Part shown: positions 51,416-61,125 of the stretch, in pieces
How the letters are laid out: each line of letters begins with the position of its first letter
How positions within the stretch are numbered: position 1 is the stretch's first letter
DNA from: Pandoraea fibrosis
Lineage (GTDB): Bacteria > Pseudomonadota > Gammaproteobacteria > Burkholderiales > Burkholderiaceae
Reading direction: 5' to 3'
Length of the DNA stretch: 64,000 nucleotides
Assembly: GCF_000807775.2 (NCBI RefSeq)
Contig: NZ_CP047385.1
Location: forward strand, 4,216,001 to 4,280,000
The notes under the pieces: model-generated
The model's input: the letters and a program-made list of their open reading frames with translations, nothing else
Told to the model about the DNA's origin: nothing
Databases searched by the model: none
Made by a program: the position numbers and the translations under genes

Positions 51416-52258
51416 TCAGATCGTCAGTACCGGTCCGCCGTCGCCGTTGGCCGAGCGAAGCTGCTTGACCCAACGCTTGGCCGGCAGGCCCGTGGCGGCT
51501 TCCACGACTTTCGCACGCGCTTCCACATCCTTCCACTCGACCGACAACAGCGGGCCGTTGAAGGCGAGCACGATGACGTTGCCGTCGTGCACTTCCGGGA
51601 ATTCGATCACGCGATTATCGAATGCCTGACGCAGACGACGGATGTTCTTCGGATAGCTGTCGTGATCGCCGAACAGGTTCATCGTCAGCATGCCCGGCGC
51701 ACGCAGCGTAGCGCGGCAAGCCTTGTAAAACGCCGGCGTATCGTGCACAGGGCCGCGCGCCGTCGCATCGTAAAGATCGACTTGCAGTACATCGACGGTG
51801 CCATGGTTTGCCGTATCGGTGACGAAGTCCCAGGCATCGGCTTCGAGCACCTTCAGATGACGCGAATCGTCCGGCAGGCTGAACATCGTGCGCGCGGCAA
51901 CGACCACGGCCGGGTTCAATTCGACGGCCGTGACTTGCGTGCGCGGGAAGTGCTGGTGCGAGAACTTGGTGATCGACCCCGTCCCAAGGCCCAGTTGCAC
52001 CACGTGCTTCGGAGCACGCATGAACAGCAACCACGCCATCATCTGTTGCGCATATTCCAGTTCGATACGGTCGGGCTTGGACAGACGCATCGCCCCTTGC
52101 ACCCACTCCGTGCCGAAATGCAGGTAACGCACGCCACCCTGTTCAGAGAATGTCACCGGCGCAAAGCGCGGCTTATAAGCGGGACGGGGAGCACGCGTCG
52201 TGCGCTCGTCGCTGACGAACGCTTCGGCTTCGATGGATTTGCGTTTGATGAGGGTCAT
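51416..52258 (-). CDS. spermidine-synthase-like Rossmann-fold protein
   Basis: A 280-residue protein of the polyamine aminopropyltransferase/SpeE-like fold. The glycine-rich nucleotide site VVQLGLGTGSITKF and VTAVELNPAVVVAAR are clear, as is DVLQVDLYDATARGPVHDT where spermidine synthase would have its catalytic loop. The usual aminopropyl-acceptor motif is only partly present, so a different substrate is possible. The start at 52258 (MTLIKRKSIEAEAF) fits; the longer frame is not supported. Confidence 0.85.
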   Translation of the reverse strand: MTLIKRKSIEAEAFVSDERTTRAPRPAYKPRFAPVTFSEQGGVRYLHFGTEWVQGAMRLSKPDRIELEYAQQMMAWLLFMRAPKHVVQLGLGTGSITKFSHQHFPRTQVTAVELNPAVVVAARTMFSLPDDSRHLKVLEADAWDFVTDTANHGTVDVLQVDLYDATARGPVHDTPAFYKACRATLRAPGMLTMNLFGDHDSYPKNIRRLRQAFDNRVIEFPEVHDGNVIVLAFNGPLLSVEWKDVEARAKVVEAATGLPAKRWVKQLRSANGDGGPVLTI

Positions 52259-52364
52259 GTGTCCTTCAGTGAAGCTCGGGGAATTCCGATGGGTTCGCAT
52301 TGTACCGGGTTCGCGTAGCGCCGCCGTCGCGCTGGCCCACGCACTACGCTGGCGAACGTGCGGC

Positions 52365-52892
52365 TCAAGCCGCCGCGTTCGTGCCCAGCCAGTCGCGCAA
52401 CGCGAGCCACGCATCGCGTTTCGTCGCATAGGGAATCGTGTAGGCCGGGCTGCTCGACGGCAGCAGTACCACCGGCGTCGTCACACCGCCTTGTGCCAAC
52501 GCTCGCTGTCCGATGCGTGCCGCCGTGCCGCCATTAAACGCAACCGCGCGCAGCGACGGCAGCGTAGCGATCAGCCCTGCGAGATCGCTGCCGGCGTGCA
52601 GACGAATATTGCTGTCGAGACTGCCTTCGCGTCGCGCTTGCGCCACCACATCCCAAAGCCCGACGCCGTGCGCGCGCACCACCTCCAGTCGCTCGGCATA
52701 CGGCAGCGACGGCAGGGGTTCATCGATCACCTCCCCCACCAGATGCCAGAAGCGATTCTGCGGATGCGCGTAGTACTGCTGGTGCGCAAGCGACACTTCG
52801 CCAGGCAGGCTGCCGAGAATCAGCACCCGCGTGTGCACATCTACCACTGGCGGAAAGTTGCGCTTGAGTTCGGATGGGGATGGTGTCGCCAT
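52365..52892 (-). CDS. family 6 uracil/hypoxanthine DNA glycosylase (DNA-deoxyinosine glycosylase)
   Basis: A 175-residue DNA glycosylase that removes deaminated bases. The N-terminal active-site region ILGSLPGEVSLAHQQYYAHP, QNRFW and the C-terminal LLPSSSPAYT match the COG3663 DNA-deoxyinosine glycosylase (family 6) pattern. Start at the ATG at 52892. It is 6 bp downstream of ubiC, so the two are very likely cotranscribed. Confidence 0.9.
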   Translation of the reverse strand: MATPSPSELKRNFPPVVDVHTRVLILGSLPGEVSLAHQQYYAHPQNRFWHLVGEVIDEPLPSLPYAERLEVVRAHGVGLWDVVAQARREGSLDSNIRLHAGSDLAGLIATLPSLRAVAFNGGTAARIGQRALAQGGVTTPVVLLPSSSPAYTIPYATKRDAWLALRDWLGTNAAA

Positions 52893-52898
52893 GAGGTG

Positions 52899-53480
52899 TC
52901 AGTCGTGCGCCGCTTGCAGACGTCGCCAGAACCGCGGCAGAAACGCTTCGGTCACGAGCAACGGCGCACCGTGGCGCAGGAAGACCGAGCGGCGCGCCCA
53001 CAACCGCGCATACGACTTCGCGCCCACCAGCGGATCGCGGGCATCGTGCCGTGCGCGGCCGTGCAGCAAATGGCGCGGCCCCAGCGGGCTCGACACCAGC
53101 ATGGAGCGCGTCACCGTAGGGTCGTGGTAAAGCAGATCGGCCAGCGGTCGTGTGCGCAGACGACGCATTGCCTGCCATATCGAACGGCTATAGGTGAGCG
53201 GCGTGACGCTATGCGCCACAACGACCGGCTCGTCGTCGACCAGCAGAATGACGTCGCGCGCCCACATCGGTGTGCGCAACGGCACACCGATCGCGCGGCA
53301 CTGGTCGGCGTCGGCGGGCATCACCCGCTCTGCGACCACACGCACACTCACCCGGCCGAGTGTCGACAGATGGCGCGTGAGCGCCCCCCCGCGGGTCAGC
53401 CAGTCCTTATGACGACGCGAAAGCGCCGGTGCCGGGACAGCCTGCCAGCGCCGCCCGCCTACATCGAATCGGAAAGTCAT
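52899..53480 (-). CDS. ubiC: chorismate lyase
   Basis: A 193-residue enzyme that converts chorismate to 4-hydroxybenzoate and pyruvate, the first committed step of ubiquinone synthesis. MWARDVILLVDDEPVVVAHS and SVTPLTYSRSIW, with SPLGPRHLLHG, match the UbiC fold and active-site lid pattern. The start at 53480 gives MTFRFDVGGRRW. The DNA glycosylase gene follows 6 bp downstream. Confidence 0.93.
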   Translation of the reverse strand: MTFRFDVGGRRWQAVPAPALSRRHKDWLTRGGALTRHLSTLGRVSVRVVAERVMPADADQCRAIGVPLRTPMWARDVILLVDDEPVVVAHSVTPLTYSRSIWQAMRRLRTRPLADLLYHDPTVTRSMLVSSPLGPRHLLHGRARHDARDPLVGAKSYARLWARRSVFLRHGAPLLVTEAFLPRFWRRLQAAHD

Positions 53481-53592
53481 GGCTCGGCATTATAAAGGCG
53501 CAAAGCGACAGCGCGCCGCCCAAGAAACGCCCGCTCCCAGCCGCCGGAAATTCTCAGCGCCACGGCGAGCAAAACGTTCGACAGATACACGA

Positions 53593-53625
53593 AGGCCCCC
53601 GCGACATATCGACGCGGGGGCCTTT
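53593..53625. terminator. inverted repeat between ubiC and htpG
   Basis: AAGGCCCCCGCG (53593-53604) pairs perfectly with CGCGGGGGCCTT (53614-53625) around a 9-nt loop. It stands in the gap between the htpG stop and the ubiC start on the minus strand, and probably terminates htpG. No long T-run follows. Confidence 0.7.
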
Positions 53626-53704
53626 GAACTACGCTACGTGCCATGCCGCTATTGGCGGGAGACCCCGGTGATTGACCGTGACTGCCCGCCGTGGCTGAAT
53701 GCGA

Positions 53705-55591
53705 TCAACGGGCGGCGAGCAGCAACGCGTTGGTACGCTTCACGAACGCGGCCGGATCTTCGAGGCTGCCACCTTCGGCCAGCAGCGCCTGATCGAACAG
53801 GAGCTGCGTCCAGTCGGACAGATCGGCGCTCTCGGCCGTCAGTCGCTGAATCAGCGCATGCGACGGGTTGATTTCGAGAATCGGACGGAACTCCGGCATC
53901 TTCTGGCCGGCCGCCTTCATCAGCCGCTGGAGCGTGCCGCTCATGTCGTTCTCATCCGACACCAGGCACGACGGCGAATCGGTCAGACGGAACGTTACCC
54001 GCACGTCCTTGGCCTTATCGGCGAGCACTTCCTTCATCTTCTCGACGAGCGGCTTCAGATCGTCGCTGGTTTTCTCCTGCGCAGCCTTCTCGGCGGCATC
54101 TTCCAGCGCGCCCAGATCCAGATCGCCCCGCGCCACGCTCACGAGCGGCTTGCCGTCGAACTCGTGCACATACGAGAGCATCCACTCGTCGACGCGATCC
54201 GTGAGCAACAGCACTTCCACACCCTTCTTGCGGAAGACTTCCAGATGCGGGCTGTGACTTGCGGCCACCCAGCTCTCCGCCGTGACGTAGTAAATCTTGT
54301 CCTGACCTTCCTTCATGCGGCTGACGTAGTCGGCCAGCGACACGCTCTGCTCGGCCGAATCGTTATGTGTGCTGGCAAAGCGCAGCAGCTTGGCGATGCG
54401 CTCACGGTTCGCGTGATCCTCGCCCGTGCCTTCCTTGAGCACCTGACCGAACGCGCCCCAGAACTGCGTGTACTTGTCTTTCTGGTTCTCGGCCAGGTCT
54501 TCGAGCAGACCGAGTACCCGCTTCGTGCAACCCTCCCGGATCGCCTTCACATCACGGCTTTCCTGCAGGATTTCGCGCGATACGTTCAACGGCAGATCGG
54601 CCGAGTCCACGACCCCACGCACGAAGCGCAGGTAGTTCGGCAGCAGTTGATCCGCGTCATCCATGATGAACACGCGCTTCACGTACAGCTTCAACCCACC
54701 CTGCGAGTTGCGATCCCACAGATCGTATGGTGCGTGCGCCGGCACATACAGCAATTGCGTGTATTCGCTGCGGCCTTCGACACGGTTGTGCGTCCATGCC
54801 AGCGGGGCCTGCATATCGTGCGCGATGTGCTGGTAGAACTGCGTGTACTGCTCGTCGGTGATGTCGCTCTTGCTGCGCGTCCACAGCGCGCTGGCCTGAT
54901 TGACGGTCTCGTCCGTCGAGGCGGGGACCATCTCCTTCTTCTCTTCGTCCCAGGTCTCGCCGCGCATGACGATCGGCAGCGAAATGTGATCGGAGTATTT
55001 GCGGATGATCGACTGGAGTTGCCACGACGAAAGCAGTTCGTCTTCGCCATCACGCAGATGCAGCGTGATGGCTGTGCCACGCGGCGCGCGTTCGATGGTC
55101 TCGACCGAGAAGTCGCCTTCGCCGGTCGACGACCAGCGCACGCCTTCCGATGCCGGCAGACCGGCGCGACGCGATTCGACCGTCATCCGGTCGGCCACGA
55201 TGAAGCCTGAGTAGAAGCCCACGCCGAACTGGCCGATGAGCGCAGCGTCCTTCTGCTGATCGCCCGACAGGCGCGAGAAGAACTCCTTGGTGCCGGACTT
55301 GGCAATCGTGCCGAGATGCGAGATCGCTTCCTCGCGGCTCATGCCGATGCCGTTGTCCTCGATCGTGACGGTGCGAGCGTTCTTGTCGAACGACACGCGA
55401 ATCTTGAGTTCCGGATCCTGCTCATACAGCGCTGCGTCGTTGATCGCTTCGAAGCGCAGCTTGTCGGCGGCGTCCGAGGCGTTGGAGATCAGTTCGCGCA
55501 GGAAGATTTCCTTGTTGCTGTACAGCGAATGAATCATCAGTTGCAGAAGCTGTTTGACTTCTGCCTGGAAGCTCATGGTTTCTTGCGCCAT
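53705..55591 (-). CDS. htpG: molecular chaperone HtpG (Hsp90)
   Basis: A 628-residue bacterial Hsp90. The N-terminal GHKL ATPase has [22 protein letters not shown] and [11 protein letters not shown]; the middle client-binding domain and C-terminal dimerisation domain follow. Length is normal. The ATG at 55591 is preceded by GGGTTCCCGACC, without a strong ribosome site visible. I saw no convincing heat-shock promoter upstream. Confidence 0.97.
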   Translation of the reverse strand: MAQETMSFQAEVKQLLQLMIHSLYSNKEIFLRELISNASDAADKLRFEAINDAALYEQDPELKIRVSFDKNARTVTIEDNGIGMSREEAISHLGTIAKSGTKEFFSRLSGDQQKDAALIGQFGVGFYSGFIVADRMTVESRRAGLPASEGVRWSSTGEGDFSVETIERAPRGTAITLHLRDGEDELLSSWQLQSIIRKYSDHISLPIVMRGETWDEEKKEMVPASTDETVNQASALWTRSKSDITDEQYTQFYQHIAHDMQAPLAWTHNRVEGRSEYTQLLYVPAHAPYDLWDRNSQGGLKLYVKRVFIMDDADQLLPNYLRFVRGVVDSADLPLNVSREILQESRDVKAIREGCTKRVLGLLEDLAENQKDKYTQFWGAFGQVLKEGTGEDHANRERIAKLLRFASTHNDSAEQSVSLADYVSRMKEGQDKIYYVTAESWVAASHSPHLEVFRKKGVEVLLLTDRVDEWMLSYVHEFDGKPLVSVARGDLDLGALEDAAEKAAQEKTSDDLKPLVEKMKEVLADKAKDVRVTFRLTDSPSCLVSDENDMSGTLQRLMKAAGQKMPEFRPILEINPSHALIQRLTAESADLSDWTQLLFDQALLAEGGSLEDPAAFVKRTNALLLAAR

Positions 55592-55861
55592 GGTCGGGAA
55601 CCCTCGTGAATCGGTGTGATGGATGGAATGTCGACACTGACCGCCACTCGGCGCACTTGCGCGCGCGCTGCCAAAACGGCGGTACAGATCGGAACATAGG
55701 GACAGGCAGCCGGCATTTCAAGGCCGCCAGCAGGGTTATTTCGACGCCGGTTGCGCGACGATGCGCAACATTGCGGTGAAACCCGGCGATATCCCCGTGT
55801 GACCGGCGTGTGCGCACCGGGACCGCCGCCCCGCCCCCCACGCCCATGGCCGTCCGGCCGG

Positions 55862-57307
55862 TCAGGCAGCCAGTTCGAGCTGACGCGACAGGAAGCTCAG
55901 CATGGCAGGATCGCTGGAGCAGGCGACATTCATCCGCATCCACGTACTCGGCGCCTGGCGCGGCGAGAACAGCGCGCCCGGCGCAAACAGGAAGCCCGCC
56001 TCGTGACCGGCGGCGGCGACCGCACTGGTATCGACCCCGGTGTCGACCCAGAGGAACATGCCGGACGTCGGATCGCCGAACATGCGCAGGCCGATGCGTT
56101 CGAGATGCCGCCGCGTGCTGTCGCGCACGTCGTCCAGACGCGAGCGCAGGCGCTCGACGTGACGTCGGTAATGCCCCTCGGTGAGAGCCTTGTAGACGAT
56201 CCGCTCGTTGATCTCGGGCGTGGTCGAGCCCGAAAGCATCTTGTGATCGATGAAGGTCTTCGCCAACTCGGGAGAACAGGCGACGAACGCCACGCGCAGA
56301 TTGGCGGCGAGCGTCTTCGAAAAGCTGCCCATGTAGATCACGCGCTTGAGTTGATCGAGACTCGCCAGACGTGCCACCTGCTGATGCGGTGGGCACAGAT
56401 CGCAGTAGATATCGTCTTCCAGCACCATGAAATCGTACTGCTCGGCCAGCCGCAGAATCTGGAACGCCCGTGCCGGTGTCAGCGACGTGCCCGTCGGGTT
56501 CTGAAGGATAGAATTGATGATCAGCAGCTTCGGGCGATGCTGCTGCACCAGACGCTCCAGCGCCTGCATATCCGGCCCGTCGACCGTGTACGGCACCCCC
56601 ACGGTATGCGCGCCTTGCGACGCAATGCGGCCGAACATCACGAACCATGCCGGATCGCCCACGAGTACCGTGTCGCCGGCCCGCACATACAGACGCAACA
56701 AGAAGTCCACCGCCTGCGTGATCCCCGACGTCAGCACGATCTGCTCGGGCCGCGCGCCGATTTCCAGCTCCGCGAGCTGGGTCTGGAGTTGAACGCGCAG
56801 CGGCAGGAACCCGTGCGGATTGCCGGTTTGCAGCAAGTGCGCGCTCGACTGACGGCTCATGGATCGCATGGCGGACGTCATCATCTCGGCGTCGAGCCAG
56901 CCCGGGGGAAGATAGCCCATACCGGGCCCGCGCTCGGGCGCCACCGAGTGCAGCATGCTGCGCACGAGCCAGGCCACGTCGATGGGGCCTTTGGCGACCA
57001 TCGGCATCGCGGCGTTCTGCGGCGGCATCGCGGGCCGCTCGCGCACGTAGAACCCCGAGCCGCGACGCGCCTCGAGATAGCCCTGCGCGACCAGACGCTC
57101 ATACGCTTCCACCACGGAAAAGCGCGATACACGCTTGTCTTCCGCGAGCGAGCGGATCGACGGCATGCGCATGCCCGGCAGAAACACCCGCTCTTCGATG
57201 CGCAGACTCGCCCAGTGTACGAGTTGATCGACAAGCGTCATGCGCGCGGTGTCGAGTGCGGCGTTGTCCGCCAGCGCCAGCGGAGAAATACGGTTGGTTG
57301 TCGTCAT
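55862..57307 (-). CDS. MocR-type GntR/aminotransferase transcriptional regulator
   Basis: A 481-residue regulator. The N-terminal GntR winged helix (about residues 20-85, MRMPSIRSLAEDKRVSRFSV) joins a class I aminotransferase-like domain with PLP lysine in YMGSFSKTLAANLRVAF. MocR proteins sense PLP-linked amino compounds. The start at 57307 is the family one. It is divergent from the DUF2917 gene across 191 bp bearing a likely operator. Downstream genes across the shared region include an EamA exporter, an aminotransferase and RidA, which could be its targets. Confidence 0.93.
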   Translation of the reverse strand: MTTTNRISPLALADNAALDTARMTLVDQLVHWASLRIEERVFLPGMRMPSIRSLAEDKRVSRFSVVEAYERLVAQGYLEARRGSGFYVRERPAMPPQNAAMPMVAKGPIDVAWLVRSMLHSVAPERGPGMGYLPPGWLDAEMMTSAMRSMSRQSSAHLLQTGNPHGFLPLRVQLQTQLAELEIGARPEQIVLTSGITQAVDFLLRLYVRAGDTVLVGDPAWFVMFGRIASQGAHTVGVPYTVDGPDMQALERLVQQHRPKLLIINSILQNPTGTSLTPARAFQILRLAEQYDFMVLEDDIYCDLCPPHQQVARLASLDQLKRVIYMGSFSKTLAANLRVAFVACSPELAKTFIDHKMLSGSTTPEINERIVYKALTEGHYRRHVERLRSRLDDVRDSTRRHLERIGLRMFGDPTSGMFLWVDTGVDTSAVAAAGHEAGFLFAPGALFSPRQAPSTWMRMNVACSSDPAMLSFLSRQLELAA

Positions 57308-57416
57308 CGTCTGTCCACCTCTGCCCGGTTGACCGGCATCGTGCTGCCGAAGTGTCTTCCCGTTGCCGCTCATGGGTCGCCACTCTACGCCAGCCAAATT
57401 CCCTGTCAATCCAGAA

Positions 57417-57459
57417 CTGTACCGAAGATTACCTTGATATCTGTATCGGTACTGTACCG
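57417..57459. promoter_or_regulatory. CTGTAYCG repeats between mocR and DUF2917, probable operator
   Basis: CTGTACCG at 57417-57424, CTGTATCG at 57441-57448 and CTGTACCG at 57452-57459 are direct repeats with steps of 24 and 11 bp. The last two also form the odd palindrome CGGTAC-T-GTACCG (57447-57459). Direct-repeat operators with about two-turn spacing are known for MocR proteins. Confidence 0.7.
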
Positions 57460-57498
57460 GAGTTAACCGATAAAGTGTCCTCTCAACTGGAGACCGCT

Positions 57499-57873
57499 AT
57501 GCGTGAAATCCGACTCTTCGAACTGGACCGGGGACAGACCGTCTTCTGGCCGAGCCCGGCTGCCGACCTGCCGCAATCGCTTCAGGTCTTGCAGGGCGTA
57601 CTGTGGCTGACCGTGGAAGGCGAGCCCGCCGACCACTGGCTTCACGCCGGTGAGAGCTTCGAGATTCGCGGCGGTCAACGGGTGTGGCTCGGCACGTGGC
57701 AGGACGGCGCGCGGTTGCGCGTGAGCCAGCCGGCGACGACGCTCTCGCCGTCCGCAGGGATGCTGGTACGCCCGCAGGGCCGCGACACGGGCCGTCTGGG
57801 CTGGCGTCTCGCGTGGCGCGATCTCGCGGCACGCCTGGTCAATCGGACGGCAACGCGGCTTTCGCGCGGCTAA
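57499..57873 (+). CDS. DUF2917 family protein
   Basis: A 124-residue protein. The pattern LQGVLWLTVEGEPADHWLHA, GESFEIRGGQRVWLG matches the DUF2917 family, a cupin-like small domain seen in many Burkholderiales. The C-terminus is basic (RLGWRLAWRDLAARLV), possibly membrane-associated. It begins at ATG 57499, divergent from mocR, and no function has been assigned. Confidence 0.85.
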   Translation: MREIRLFELDRGQTVFWPSPAADLPQSLQVLQGVLWLTVEGEPADHWLHAGESFEIRGGQRVWLGTWQDGARLRVSQPATTLSPSAGMLVRPQGRDTGRLGWRLAWRDLAARLVNRTATRLSRG

Positions 57874-57957
57874 GTCCGCGCAGATCCGTCGATCCGCCGA
57901 TGCATCGCGAAACGATCGGGGCGGAGTAAGCTATCGGTTTTGCCGTCTGAACCCACC

Positions 57958-58644
57958 ATGTCCGCACCTCAAGCCCTGAAACTGGATCATCTCGTCGTTG
58001 CCGCGCAAACGCTGGAGGCGGGCGAAGCTCATGTCATCGAGCAGCTTGGCTTGACGGATGTTGTGCCGCAGCGCGGCGGCAAGCACGCCCGCATGGGCAC
58101 GCACAACAGTTTGCTGGGGCTGTGGGGTGGCGTGTATCTGGAGATCATCGCGATCGATCCCGACGCCCCGCCGCCAGGCCGCGCCCGCTGGTTCGGCCTC
58201 GACGACGAAGCGGTTCAGGCGCGTCTCGCCCAGGGACCTTATCTGGCGCATTGGGTGGCGCGCGTGGATCGTCCACGCTCGCTGCCGCGCTGGCAGACCC
58301 AGTATCCGCAGCGACTGGCCCCCGTCATCGAGATGCAGCGCGGCGCACTGACGTGGCAGATCGGCGTGCCCGACGATGGCAGCCTGCCCGCATGGCAAGG
58401 CGCCGGTCAGGGCGTGCTGCCCACGCTAATCCAATGGGATTCATCGCAGCATCCGGCCGATACGCTACCCAGCGCCGATTGCGCGGTCACGTTGTTGCGC
58501 GGTTTCCATCCGCAAGCGGCCGCGATCCACGAACAATTGCAGTGGCTCGGCGCAGACACCCTCATCAATGTGGAAGCGACGCTGGTCGAGCCGTCCCTCG
58601 CCGCAGAAATCGATACCCCCGACGGTCCGCGTACATTGCGCTAG
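57958..58644 (+). CDS. glyoxalase-like (VOC superfamily) protein
   Basis: A 228-residue protein. The N-terminal LKLDHLVVAAQTLEAGEAHV, GKHARMGTHNSLLGLW and VYLEIIAIDPDAP match the Glyoxalase_3-like (PF13468) group of the VOC superfamily. Metal ligands are probably the early His and the Glu of LEIIA. The substrate is unknown. The start at 57958 fits. It is followed closely by an EamA gene. Confidence 0.88.
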   Translation: MSAPQALKLDHLVVAAQTLEAGEAHVIEQLGLTDVVPQRGGKHARMGTHNSLLGLWGGVYLEIIAIDPDAPPPGRARWFGLDDEAVQARLAQGPYLAHWVARVDRPRSLPRWQTQYPQRLAPVIEMQRGALTWQIGVPDDGSLPAWQGAGQGVLPTLIQWDSSQHPADTLPSADCAVTLLRGFHPQAAAIHEQLQWLGADTLINVEATLVEPSLAAEIDTPDGPRTLR

Positions 58645-58717
58645 CGCCAAAGCAACACCAGGCGCCCGGCACAACGCATGGCGGGCGTGCAACCGAAAAC
58701 GAGATACACGAGGCGGC

Positions 58718-59617
58718 ATGATGAATTCGCGCGAATCCCAAGGCATGCTGATCGGACTGATCGGCGTGCTGATCTTCAGCCTGACGTTGCCGATGACCCG
58801 CATCGTCGTGGCGGAAGTCAATCCTCTGCTCAACGGACTGGGACGTGCGCTGGTTGCCGCTGTATTCGCGGGCGCGTTGCTCTGGTGGCGTCGCGAGCCG
58901 TGGCCCACGTTGCCGCAACTCAAAAGTCTGGCCATCACCTCATTGGGCGTGATCATTGCGTTCCCCGTGTTCTCGGCATGGGCGATGAAGACGATTCCGG
59001 CGTCGCACGGCGCGGTCGTCAATGGCCTGCAACCCTTTTTCGTCGCGATCTACGCCTATTGGCTGGGTGGCGAGCGTCCGTCGCGTGGCTTCTGGGTCTG
59101 TGCACTTGCCGGTAGTGCGCTCGTCATCGCGTTCGCGCTGCGCGCCGGGGGCGGTAGCCTGCATGCGGCCGATGGCCTGATGTTGTTCGCCGTGATCATT
59201 GGCGCGCTGGGGTATGCCGAAGGCGGCAAGCTCGCCCGCGAGATAGGCGGCTGGCAGGTCATCTGCTGGGCGCTGGTGGTATCCGCGCCAGTGCTGCTCC
59301 TGCCGGTCGGCTGGCTCGCCTGGCAGCAACCGTGGCCCGTGAGCGGCAAAGCGTGGGGCGCATTCGCCTACGTCACCCTCTTCTCGCAGTTCATCGGCTT
59401 TTTCGCGTGGTATGCCGGTCTCGCCATGGGCGGAATCGCACGCGTAGGCCAAGTACAATTGCTTCAGATTTTCTTCACGATTGCGCTGTCCGCCCTGTTT
59501 TTCGGCGAACAAGTCGACGCAGCGACGTGGCTCTTTGCGGCTGGCGTCGTGTTGACCATTGCACTCGGCAAGAACATGAAGATCGGCGCCTCGCGACTCA
59601 CGGGCAAACCGGTCTGA
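58718..59617 (+). CDS. EamA/DMT family transporter
   Basis: A 299-residue inner-membrane exporter with about ten hydrophobic segments in two EamA repeats, for example LIGLIGVLIFSLTLPMTRI and QLLQIFFTIALSALFFGEQ. The start is ATG at 58718 (or the adjacent ATG at 58721). It stands between the VOC gene and an aminotransferase, so export of an amino compound is a reasonable inference. Confidence 0.9.
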   Translation: MMNSRESQGMLIGLIGVLIFSLTLPMTRIVVAEVNPLLNGLGRALVAAVFAGALLWWRREPWPTLPQLKSLAITSLGVIIAFPVFSAWAMKTIPASHGAVVNGLQPFFVAIYAYWLGGERPSRGFWVCALAGSALVIAFALRAGGGSLHAADGLMLFAVIIGALGYAEGGKLAREIGGWQVICWALVVSAPVLLLPVGWLAWQQPWPVSGKAWGAFAYVTLFSQFIGFFAWYAGLAMGGIARVGQVQLLQIFFTIALSALFFGEQVDAATWLFAAGVVLTIALGKNMKIGASRLTGKPV

Positions 59618-59757
59618 CGGCACGTCGCGGTGCATGCGATCCCTGCACCGCGATGCGCCTGCCCCCCGGCGTTTGCGACTGCCTTACGCGCCCGGCACCC
59701 GCAACGCCTGATACTCGCGGCCGCTCAGAAAGGCCGCACTCTCAAAGCGAGACCATC

Positions 59758-60948
59758 ATGCATGATTGGCAATATTCCGAACGTGCCCGCAATCTGACCA
59801 GCTCGGCCATTCGCGAAATTCTGAAGGTGACGGAACGCCCCGACGTCATTTCGTTCGCCGGTGGCCTGCCCTCGCCGGCCACCTTCCCCGTCGCCCAGAT
59901 GCGCGCCGCCGCCGAGCGTGTACTGACCGAGTCGCCGCAGGCTGCGCTGCAATACAGCGCCACCGAAGGTTTCGCGCCGCTGCGCGAGTGGATCGCCAAG
60001 CGCTACTCGCGCGACGGCCTCGCGCTCACCCCAGAGAACATCCTGATCACCACAGGCTCGCAGCAAGGCCTCGACCTCATCGGCAAGATTTTCATCGACG
60101 AAGGCAGCCGTGTTCTGGTGGAGGCCCCCAGCTATCTGGGCGCCCTGCAATCGTTCTCGCTGTTCGCCCCGAAGTACGTGCCGGTGCCGACCGACGACCA
60201 CGGCCTGCTGCCTGAAGCACTCACGCCCGAGATCGTCAATGGCGCACGCTTCCTGTACGCCATGCCGAACTTCCAGAACCCGACCGGACGCCGACTGCCG
60301 ATGGCGCGCCGCGAGGCACTGGCTGCGGTGGCCAAGCGCGACGGTCTGGCGATCATCGAAGACGATCCATACGGCGAACTCGACTACGAAGGCCAACGCC
60401 TGCCCAGCCTCATGTCGCTCGCCCCGGAGCATGTGCTCTACATGGGTTCGTTCTCGAAGGTGCTCGCGCCGGGGCTGCGACTCGGCTTCATCATCGGCCC
60501 GCAGGCCGTGATCGCCAAGCTCGTGCAGGCCAAACAGGCCGCCGATCTGCACACACCGAGCCTCACGCAGCGCATCGCTTACGAGGTCGTGAAGGACGGC
60601 TTCCTGGATTCGCATATCCCGTCGATCCGCACGCTCTACGCAGCGCAGGCCAAGGCGATGCTCGCCTCATTGGCAAAGCACATGCCGGCAGACGCCACCT
60701 GGACCACGCCGGCCGGCGGTATGTTCATCTGGTTGACATTGCCCGCAGGCATCGACACCATGCAGTTGCTGGAAAAAGCGATTGCGCAGAATGTCGCGTT
60801 CGTGCCCGGTGCACCGTTTTACGTCGGTACACCGCAATCGAATACGCTGCGACTGTCGTTCGTCACCGTGCCGCCCGAGAAAATCGAAGTGGGCGTTGCC
60901 CGACTGGGTGCGCTCGTCGCGGAAGCCCTCACGCGTCGCGCTGCCTGA
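59758..60948 (+). CDS. PLP-dependent aminotransferase (2-aminoadipate/alpha-amino type)
   Basis: A 396-residue class I/II aminotransferase related to LysN and other ARO8-like enzymes. The N-terminal RPDVISFAGGLPSPATFP is typical. PLP contacts are NFQNPTGR and EDDPYGEL, and the lysine is in YMGSFSKVLAPGLRLGF. The start at 59758 (MHDWQYSERARNLT) fits the family. The exact donor is not decidable. It is 140 bp after the EamA gene and 177 bp before ridA. Confidence 0.93.
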   Translation: MHDWQYSERARNLTSSAIREILKVTERPDVISFAGGLPSPATFPVAQMRAAAERVLTESPQAALQYSATEGFAPLREWIAKRYSRDGLALTPENILITTGSQQGLDLIGKIFIDEGSRVLVEAPSYLGALQSFSLFAPKYVPVPTDDHGLLPEALTPEIVNGARFLYAMPNFQNPTGRRLPMARREALAAVAKRDGLAIIEDDPYGELDYEGQRLPSLMSLAPEHVLYMGSFSKVLAPGLRLGFIIGPQAVIAKLVQAKQAADLHTPSLTQRIAYEVVKDGFLDSHIPSIRTLYAAQAKAMLASLAKHMPADATWTTPAGGMFIWLTLPAGIDTMQLLEKAIAQNVAFVPGAPFYVGTPQSNTLRLSFVTVPPEKIEVGVARLGALVAEALTRRAA

Positions 60949-61125
60949 CGCGACTGCCCTGAGCGTCGGGGTGCCGGGCCGAAGAGAGTTCGGGCCGGCA
61001 CATCGACGTTGCGACACAGTGGTGACGCCGTCACGCACCTGACACCCATCGCCCGACCAGCCTCACACCGACCTGTCCGACCGATCGACAGGTCCCGATT
61101 CAACGTATCTGCAAGGAAGCCGTAC

